Positions 56,765 to 64,000 of a DNA stretch of 64,000 nt are shown piece by piece (positions within the stretch are counted from its first letter, which is position 1; each line of letters begins with the position of its first letter). Source of the stretch: Amphiduros pacificus. Taxonomy: Eukaryota > Annelida > Polychaeta > Phyllodocida > Hesionidae. Position numbers and translations under genes: made by a program. The notes under the pieces were generated by a model. That model worked only from the letters and a program-made list of their open reading frames with translations, was not told the DNA's origin and did no database searches. The DNA is taken from NCBI GenBank assembly GCA_949316495.1, contig OX439008.1, forward strand, positions 10,538,501 through 10,602,500. Direction: 5' to 3'.

Positions 56765-58640
56765 GCAGATATGATCTACATATGAGGGGCTTGGATAAAT
56801 TCAATATTGGGTGACCATGGGCGATTTTCAAGGTCACAAGTGCCAATTTTCAAAATCAGCTATTTGTGATATTTTCCAAAACACAACAAATAACATTTAT
56901 TACCATTTCGTTTATTGCGGTACTGTAAGGTAACTTCCAGTACCTGTTAGAAATCACTGTTTGTCCTGTGTGTGTTTGTTACCTCTTGTCCCATCTAAAT
57001 TAACTGTTGCATATATTGAGTTTTTTTGTATTTGAGCATCCATAAGATTAAAAGTTCTAGTTGGCATCATAGAAAATAATTTAATTAATTTTGCTGAGCA
57101 ACAGCAAGTTTTGATCAATTGGCAGTCATTTAATGATTTATTTTGACGTTTTACAGAACATTGTGTGACCAATCTGAATCATTTAATGATTTATTTTGAC
57201 AAAACATAAGAACGGCTTCAAGTCCACACATTATGCATATTCTTCACCAGGAGCCTATTTTCAAAATTGGCTATTTGTAATATTTTGCTAAACATTACAA
57301 ATAACATTTTCCACTATATTTATCAAACATAATATGTTTGTTTATAAGTCTAGATTAATTTATGTAGCTAGGCCACAGTGACCCTTTTTGAGGCCATATA
57401 GGTGGGAATTTAGTCCTGTACAAATCAAATAAGATTATATCTGGATGTTATACAGATATTAGCAAATATCCATGGTTATTCATTTAGATGCATTTTTTTT
57501 ACCTTGGGTCATGGTCAAGGTCATGACTAGCACAGCGACAACTTCCCTTGTGAATGCGTCATTTTCTTTAAAATTACAGCAATACAGATATGATCTGGAG
57601 CTAATGACCAATAGGATTGGCTGATAATTATGCAATTGTCTTGTAAACACACAACAAATGAAACATTGTATTTTTTGCCAAAGAATAAATCAATTATTAT
57701 GAAAATTGTACCCAGTGACCTCGCCAATGTGACAATACGCACGTGCAGAAGAAGCATTTTGTTACAAAAACACACAAACGGGCACTGCTCTTGGCCGATT
57801 TACATCATTGACAACTCAAATTTGAGCTACTGAGCTCTTTCTTCTCTTCACATATTTAAGTCAGATGGTCGATATATTAATTTTCATCTTTTGGCATTGG
57901 AGAAAGGTCAGTGCGCAAAGGCTAAGATCTTGTGCGAAAGGTGTGGATTTGACTTGTAAAGCTGCCAAGAATATAACATACGATCACCGCTTCATAAGAA
58001 TAATTAATGCCAATTGTTACTTGTGAGTATACCCCATTATAGCACACATAATTTACTGATCATGTTTTGTTGGACAATATAAGAACTGACAAAGCCTAAA
58101 ATGCAGGAAATTGACGGTTGGTGACCCTACATATGAGGGGCTTGGCTAAGTTCAATTTTGGGTGACCTTGGGATATTTACAAGGTCATAGGAGCCAATTT
58201 TCAAAATGAGATACTTGGGATATTTTGCAAAACACTAAATAACATTCCTACTACATTTATTTACAATATAATATATACATGTAAATTATGTACATAATAT
58301 AATGATTGACAAAGACCAAAATGCGCGAAATTGACGGTTGTTGACCCTACATGTAACCAGGTCACAGTCACCTACATAAAGATCATATAGGTCAAAACTC
58401 CCAAAATATTGAGAATCTAATCCTTCACAAATCAAAGAAGATGTCTTTGGTTATAGAACTTGACATTATGCAGATATTAGTAAATTTCCATGGTTATTTA
58501 TTTAGGTCTACAGTTGCACTTTTTGTTTCCTTGGGTCAATGGCTTGTGTCTACTTCAAGATCATGACCTGCAGAATATCAATTTCATTCGTGAATGTTCA
58601 GTTTTCAAAAACAATAAACCAATTTGTTATGACCTGCCAG
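56765..58640. repeat. Diverged duplicated segments
   Basis: Three regions share sequence: about 56765-56920, 57250-57640 and 58115-58640. Landmarks are ACATATGAGGGGCTTGG, CCAATTTTCAAAAT, TATTTTGC(A/T)AAACA, AAATAACATT and CCATGGTTATT. The second and third also share a GTCACNG block and ACAAATCAAA. It looks like an old repeated element or local segmental duplication; no coding content is seen. Confidence 0.6.
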
Positions 58641-58739
58641 ACTTATGTGGGGCTGGGGCAAGTTCTTATGACCTCATGACCTGCATTTTATTAACCTTGA
58701 TGATGCTCTCCTGACTGGAAGCACAAGATCACTGAGTAC

Positions 58740-58868
58740 ATTCACAATGGAAATCACTTGCCTGACGTCACAATGAACCTCGGCTTGGCCAACCTGTATC
58801 AACTTGAGGATTTTGCGATGACGTCATCAGAGACGAGAGCGCTATCGGGGCAGTGTGAGGCTCCCATC
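58740..58868 (+). promoter_or_regulatory. Candidate promoter with two perfect CREs
   Basis: TGACGTCA, the palindromic cAMP-response element bound by CREB/ATF proteins, occurs at 58763-58770 and 58819-58826, within 106 bp of the start codon at 58869. The segment is richer in GC than its surroundings. Confidence 0.5.
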
Positions 58869-58926
58869 ATGAACGTCTTCGCCCTCATTTTATACCTGGG
58901 GTTTGCATTTCACGATTCAGCAGCAG
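58869..58926 (+). CDS. Signal-peptide exon of a putative EGF-repeat gene (5' end)
   Basis: ATG at 58869 opens MNVFALILYLGFAFHDSAA, a short hydrophobic stretch with small residues near the end, as in a secretory signal peptide. A donor, GCAG|gtaggg, follows at 58927 in phase 1. The next candidate exon (63309) starts in the matching phase and restores a glycine at the junction. In-frame upstream ATGs (58758, 58773, 58818) exist, but starting there would bury the hydrophobic segment; the 58869 start gives a normal N-terminus. Not supported by homology, so moderate confidence. Confidence 0.5.
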
Positions 58927-59271
58927 GTAGGGCTACCGAGCTTTTTATACGTTATTGCTACCATTCATTTGTCATTGCGCTGCCATTGTCACAGTACATA
59001 CAAAGTTGTTGCAGAGCCGTCAGGGCGTCACGTCGAATGCATGTCACAAAGGAAGGCTAATTTCTTGATTGTTATCTACAGTATGTCATATGATCTCAAA
59101 TGTGAATGAGATGTCTTTATGTCAGCTGTCCTCACGTGCAGATTATTTCGATATTTAATATTAATTTTTCCGTACATATCCAAGACATTAAGACCGCATC
59201 GTTGCAGTTGACTGGTACCCACTGTGATCATTAAATTTCACGGTTTTTACCCTCAGCTCCTGGCGTGGGTA

Positions 59272-59300
59272 TGTATGTATGTATGTCTGTATGTCTGTAG
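59272..59300. repeat. Tetranucleotide microsatellite (GTAT/GTCT)n
   Basis: Tandem TATG/TCTG units directly precede the ~148-bp array. Confidence 0.9.
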
Positions 59301-60680
59301 CGAACATCCTTGTCATCGCGATAACTTGAGAACAAATGATGGTAGCTTCATGAAACTTGACACACATAAGCATCTGGTGAAAACCTCGGAAGAGTTCGAT
59401 GGACAGCGACCTTGACCTATTTTTCAAGGTCACAGGGACAATTATGTGATATCCCAAGAATCGCAATAACTCAATGACAAATGATGGCAGCTTTATGAGA
59501 TTTGACACACATAAGCATCTGGTGAAGACCTCAGATTTTTTTTATGGAACATGACAGTCACCTACTTTTCAAGGTCACAGGGACAATTATGTGAAATCAT
59601 CCTTGTCATCGCGATAACTCGAGAACAAATGATGGCAGCTTCATGAAACTTGACACACATAAGCATCTGGTGAAAACCTTGGACGAGTTTGATGGACGGC
59701 GACCTTGACCTATTTTTCAAGGTCACAGGGACAATTATGTGAAATCATACTTGTTATCGTGATAACTCGAGAACAAATGATGGCAGCTTCATGAAACCTA
59801 CCACACATAAGCATCTGGTGAAAACCTTGGATGAATTTTTTCTATGAAACATGACCTTCACCTACTTTTCAAGGTCACAGGGACAATTATGTGAAATCAT
59901 CCTTGTCATCGCGATAACTGGAGAACAAATAATGGTAGCTTCATGAAACTTACCACACATAAGCATCTGGTGGAAACCTCGGACGAGTTTGATGGATGGC
60001 GAACTTGACCTTTTTTTCAAGGTCACAGGGACAATTATGTGAAATCCCAAAGAATCACAATAACTCAAGAACGAATGATGGCAGCTTTATGAGATTTGAC
60101 ACACATAGGCATCTGGTGAAAACTTCAGAATTTTTATGAAACATGACCTTCACCTACTTTTCAAGTTCACAGGGACAATTATGTGAAATCATCCTTGTCA
60201 TCGCAGTAACTCAAGAACAAATGATGGCAGCTTTATGAGGCTTGACACACATAAGCATCTGGTGAAGACCTCAGACTTCCTTTGAACGAACATGACCTTC
60301 ATCTACTTTTCAAGATCACAGGGACAATTGTACCATGAAATCCCCATCATTGCAATAACTCGAGAACAAATGATGGCAGCTTTATGAGATTTGACACAAA
60401 TAAGCATCTAGTAAAGACCCCAAAAAAGTTTGATGAATGGTGACCTCCACCTACTTTTCAAAGTCACAGGGACAATTATATCAAATCCACAACATTGCAA
60501 TAACTCAAGAACAAATAATGGCAGCTTCATGAGAATTGACACACACAAGCATCTGGTGAAGACCCCAGATGAGTTTGATGGACGGTGACCTTAACCTGCT
60601 TTTCAAGGTCACCGGCCCATCTCAATAATTCTAGAGTAAATGATGACAGTTTCATGATAATTGACACACCTAAGCTATCA
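59300..60680. mobile_element. ~148-bp tandem array, about ten units, pearl/Helitron-like architecture
   Basis: Units contain ATCGCGATAACTCGAGAACA, GATGGCAGCTTCATGA, ACACATAAGCATCTGGTGAA and GACCTNCACCTACTTTTCAA. Counted from ACAAATGATGG, the spacing is about 145-152 bp (59332, 59477, 59625, 59773, 59925, 60070, 60217, 60366, 60511), with a shorter last unit. A tetranucleotide microsatellite lies on the left and a 9-bp-stem hairpin (60712-60735) on the right. Bivalve 'pearl' and insect MINE elements, non-autonomous and Helitron-related, have this layout. The match is one of architecture, not proven by end sequences. Confidence 0.7.
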
Positions 60681-60711
60681 AAGGAAGTAGATTTTATGGG
60701 TTTTTTTACCC

Positions 60712-60735
60712 CTGCATCAATTTGCCTTGGTGCAG
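60712..60735. repeat. Hairpin after the tandem array
   Basis: CTGCATCAA and TTGGTGCAG pair with one G-T, around a 6-base loop. Helitron 3' ends carry such a hairpin near CTRR, but no CTRR terminus follows within about 12 bases. Confidence 0.6.
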
Positions 60736-61879
60736 TGACGTTTTGTTCACAAATATTGTGTGGAGCGAATATTGTGCAATGAGTTACCAGGGCTGAGGGT
60801 TGATGCATCTCTGATGCCTATGTTTTTTACCTACAAATAAGTACAGGGTTTGGAAGTGCCCTTCAACCAATTCCAATGGATTTGGACGATTGTAAGTGCC
60901 TTTTATTTCTGTAAATACTGCACAATATTTGTGAAAATCGGGCCACATTAACTTGATACACCTATATCTGCAACAAATACATATGATTTGATTCTGATTT
61001 TGAACATCCAATAATAAATCGTTAATTTTGAGAACATTTATATATTTTGTTATTAATTTCATGCAATCATTAGCCCAACAAGAAATTTCCAATAAATTGA
61101 TTATTTATCCACACAATATAACAAAAGAATTTATATAAATTTAATTACATGTATATAAGAGAGCTTTGACAAGAAAAGATGTGTGACAGAAACCAGAAAG
61201 TGGTTAAGAGGCTGCCACAACTTATCCTCCACAGGACTTCTCTATCGTATCAGACCCTGCCACTAAAGCTATAAAATCCAGCATAAGTCATTAGTATCAA
61301 GGAAAATCTTGCGGTCAACTCAGTGGTGAAAGAATATAAGTAGATTTGTTTTGTACTGGCAGTTGTAATGATTGGTCAGTATATGTGCCAGACACCTGGT
61401 TACAATTTATGACCTAATGTTGGTCAATTAAGATTTGATGATATTTTTATGAGCAATCCAAGAATTTATGACTCGGGAATTTCCAAACTTTGAATGAGAT
61501 CAAAAAAATGACTGCAGAGGTAGTAATTGAATACTACCTATGTAATGCAGAGTAGCCACAACTCTGAGAAGGCCACAATCCTTTGGAAATTTTTATTTGG
61601 TACAGGCGTTACAGGAACATCAGTAGAAATGACAGACAAAGGCATATAACGATTTTACTGTGTGGTACTACTCATCTACAAATGATACATGACTGGATGT
61701 GGTCCTTTGTAGGCTATTTTTAAAATAAAATATTGCCTGTGACCTTGAAGTGACCCTTAAATGACTGTGAAAATGAAACTCCTATTTCCATGGATTTTAC
61801 TGTTAATTTCAATATTCAGTCATCTGCATCTGTCAAAAATGAGCCCATAGAGTCTTCATTCATCAGAATCTGTCCAAAG
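60736..61879. other. Intron of the putative EGF gene, nothing recognised
   Basis: AT-rich, with no exon or repeat identified. Confidence 0.45.
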
Positions 61880-62150
61880 CCTTGGACTGTGGTTCAGTTG
61901 GTTAGAGCGCCAGCTTATTAGCAGCAGTTCCTCTGTGGTGATCCAAAGGTTGTGGGTTCGATTGCCAGCCATGCCGAGGTTGAACTCCTGATACAATTTC
62001 CCATTTGAGCTGAGGCCCATGCCTAAAGGGTTAACCCGTTGTCCTTGTAAATCTGTAACCGGGTGGGTTGTCATGGCCAAGGCCTGCACTATATCTGCCC
62101 CGAGCAGGTCTCATCATGAAATGATGTTGAAAGTGATGGAAAACCCCAAA
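61880..62150 (+). mobile_element. tRNA-derived SINE, copy D
   Basis: Well-preserved head (GTGGTTCAGTTGGTTAGAGC, B box GGTTCGATTGC) and body (CATTTGAGCTGAGGCCCATG, GGGTTAACCCGTTGTCC), ending AACCCCAAACTAGC. The end of the body is shortened relative to copy E. No clear target-site duplication is seen. Confidence 0.9.
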
Positions 62151-62469
62151 CTAGCTGCCAAATACAAACACCAAAAAATCCATTCAAAATTAACAATATT
62201 AGAGCAATTTTTAATTTTGGACCAATCTGCCAGGGAAATTAGAGGACATTTTGAAATGCTAAGCTATTATGAAACAATTTATATAATAACAACTTATTGG
62301 TGGTTAATTTAGGAAAGTACATATTATACTGCATGGAAAAAACTTTAATGCTGAAAATAAAAAATGAGATTTATTATCAAGCTAAATTTGGTGAGAAGTA
62401 GCTTGAATGTGGTAGGTTTACGGACTTTAATTTGATAGAATGCAATCTTTTAAAGGTTCATACATATAA
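62151..62469. other. Intron of the putative EGF gene, nothing recognised
   Basis: AT-rich spacer between SINE D and the dispersed repeat. Confidence 0.45.
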
Positions 62470-62855
62470 CACAGTCAGGATCGAGCCGCCCTCCATCGGC
62501 CAATTGCCTTTGCAATTTTCCTCGTTTTGAACCATTTATAAATTTGGTTGCCAGGTGTTTGTATATAAGCATGGACGTTGCAGAACACATCTTTGACTCG
62601 TCTGTACCATTGAAAACAATGGCAGAAATGTATTTATGTTGATATGCTGGAGGCTATCAGTCAACACTGCTAGACCTTTGAATCATGCATTGCACCACAT
62701 TCATAGTGTACATAGATAGGAGTCTTTAATACCACATGCTCTCATTAAAATCGTAAAAATATGTGCCTCAAAAGTGTAGACCTGTTGACTGACAGCCTTC
62801 AACCAGCACAGCTCCAATCAGTCAAGTGCTCCTCCTGTTTGACCCCAAATGACTT
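62470..62855 (+). repeat. Dispersed repeat, copy 2 (without nested insertions)
   Basis: It aligns with 21955-22555 and lacks both insertions found there. The internal inverted repeat is present as TGCTGGAGGCTATCAGTCAACA against TGTTGACTGACAGCC. Confidence 0.7.
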
Positions 62856-63308
62856 TTTCATGGTGAAAATTTAAACAGGGGGGAAATTTGCATTTGCCAA
62901 ATAAACCAAAAAAAAACAGGTGACAAGAAATGTATTAAATGTGGAATAAATTACCTTATTGAAGAGTTGATATCTTTTTGTAAATTCATATATTTAATTT
63001 TTTTCTTCAATGCGAGGTAGGTGCTAAAATTATTTCTTGAATATGTATATAAATTGGAGAACATGTTCTATATTTGAAAGTGACACAATGTACCCACTGC
63101 AATAGGAAGTTGTGTATGACCATTTTCATGTTCAATGTCTTCCATTTCTTGTGATAAAGCAATATATTTATCTTTGACAGAGTATATATCCTTCAATCTA
63201 CCATCTTTTCACATGATAAAGGGAATATACTATAGACTTTGAAAAAAAATGTCAAATAATCAATATCACAAGAACTTCACACTCTTCTAATATTTTGAAT
63301 GTTTTCAG
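62856..63308. other. Intron of the putative EGF gene, nothing recognised
   Basis: AT-rich, ending in the acceptor AATGTTTTCAG before 63309. Confidence 0.45.
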
Positions 63309-63368
63309 GATGCAGCAATGGTTTTTATGGTCAAGATTGCACGCTTCAATGTGGGAACTGTCTTTATG
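63309..63368 (+). CDS. EGF-like exon (internal), gene continues beyond the window
   Basis: Between the acceptor GTTTTCAG and a possible donor G|gtttgt lies a 60-bp phase 1-1 exon reading CSNGFYGQDCTLQCGNC then LY. The spacing of cysteines with G-F-Y-G matches the short EGF-like repeats of MEGF- and SREC-type proteins, whose exons are also phase 1. It joins in frame to the signal-peptide exon at 58869. One exon does not identify the protein, and the donor is weak. Confidence 0.55.
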
Positions 63369-63523
63369 GTTTGTGATAAACTTGATTCTTTGAATTATTA
63401 GAAGTTGTATTTTGAATAAATTTGTTTGACAAAATGAAATAACACGTTTAAGGTATTAAGCATCAATCCTGTAATTTGTAATCCTGTATTGAAAGCTTAT
63501 CCACAAACTTATCCACATATACA

Positions 63524-63841
63524 AGGCCACGGGCCGTGGCGCAGTTGGTTAGAGTGCCAGCTTATTAGCACCAGTTCCTCTGTGGTGATCCAAAGGTCGT
63601 GGGTTCGAACCCCGGCCGTGCCGGGATTGAACTCATGATACAATTTCCCATATGAGCTGAGGCCCGTGCCTTAAGGGTTAACCCGTTGTCCTCATAAATC
63701 TGTGACTGGGTGGGTTGTCATGTCAAGGACCTGCGACATGACAATTCACTGAGGCAGCACTATATCTGCTACAAGTAGGTCTCATAACGAATAGAATGAA
63801 ATAATGTTGAAAGTGATGTAAAACCCCAAACAAACAAACAA
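63524..63841 (+). mobile_element. tRNA-derived SINE, copy E, full length with perfect target-site duplication
   Basis: A 318-bp element with A box TGGCGCAGTTGG and B box GGTTCGAACCC, a CCCATATGAGCTGAGGCC body and an AACCCCAAACAAACAAACAA tail. GGCCG and CGGCC can pair as an acceptor stem. The 13-bp direct repeat ATCCACATATACA flanks it (63511-63523 and 63842-63854). This is the youngest of the five copies here. Confidence 0.95.
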
Positions 63842-63854
63842 ATCCACATATACA

Positions 63855-64000
63855 TAGAGTAATAAGATATTTTGCTATGAGACATAAAAAGTTGCACTCA
63901 CAGCAGAGGTCTGTCTGAGTCATACACTGCATGTGACAGATAAACATGGGGAGTGCGAATTTCGTTTGTCTCATATGAGGCTCATAAGTAGGGTAGGACT
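63855..64000. other. Right edge, nothing recognised
   Basis: Short stretch after SINE E; presumably intronic to the EGF-repeat gene. Confidence 0.4.

Noticed and set aside
63524-63620. Functional tRNA gene
   Set aside because: The tRNA-like head is continuous with a SINE body, tail and target-site duplications.

Overview
The window is animal nuclear DNA: AT-rich, with spliced genes, GT-AG introns, tRNA-derived SINEs, MITEs and very many minisatellites. The protein content and repeat types (a multi-repeat beta-thymosin, and a ~148-bp tandem array next to a tetranucleotide microsatellite, as in bivalve 'pearl' elements) point to a lophotrochozoan, most likely a mollusc. The species cannot be named from this sequence alone. 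I see no rRNA gene, stand-alone tRNA gene, CRISPR array or autonomous transposase or reverse transcriptase.

Layout, all genes on the + strand: 1-9.0 kb is intergenic, with a 21-bp minisatellite, two SINEs, a pair of adjacent CTTGGAG-ended MITEs, and a poly-G element next to or inside a long-TIR MITE. From 9.15 to 20.44 kb lies a complete O-GlcNAc transferase gene (OGT): 16 coding exons that join in frame to 1014 residues. From 20.4 to 30 kb is 3'UTR and intergenic DNA with minisatellites and a dispersed repeat carrying two nested insertions. About 29.9-30.2 kb is a candidate promoter and untranslated first exon for the next gene. From 31.4 to 38.3 kb is an almost continuous run of tandem arrays.

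From 38.33 to 55.03 kb is a complete beta-thymosin gene with 11 actin-binding repeats: 12 coding exons, 429 residues. Nine successive exons are exactly 114 bp and phase 1-1. Minisatellites fill its introns, and at several exons the splice-site region itself lies in or touches a tandem array. From 56.7 to 58.6 kb is diverged duplicated DNA. At 58.87 kb a signal-peptide exon follows two perfect cAMP-response elements; a matching-phase EGF-like exon lies at 63.31 kb, so a secreted or membrane EGF-repeat gene probably starts here and runs off the right edge. Its first intron holds the ~148-bp array, two SINEs and a second copy of the dispersed repeat.

The genes do not form a pathway: OGT modifies nuclear and cytoplasmic proteins, the thymosin binds actin monomers, and the EGF protein is probably extracellular. 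What stands out is how tandem duplication has shaped the thymosin gene, both its coding repeats and its splice junctions.
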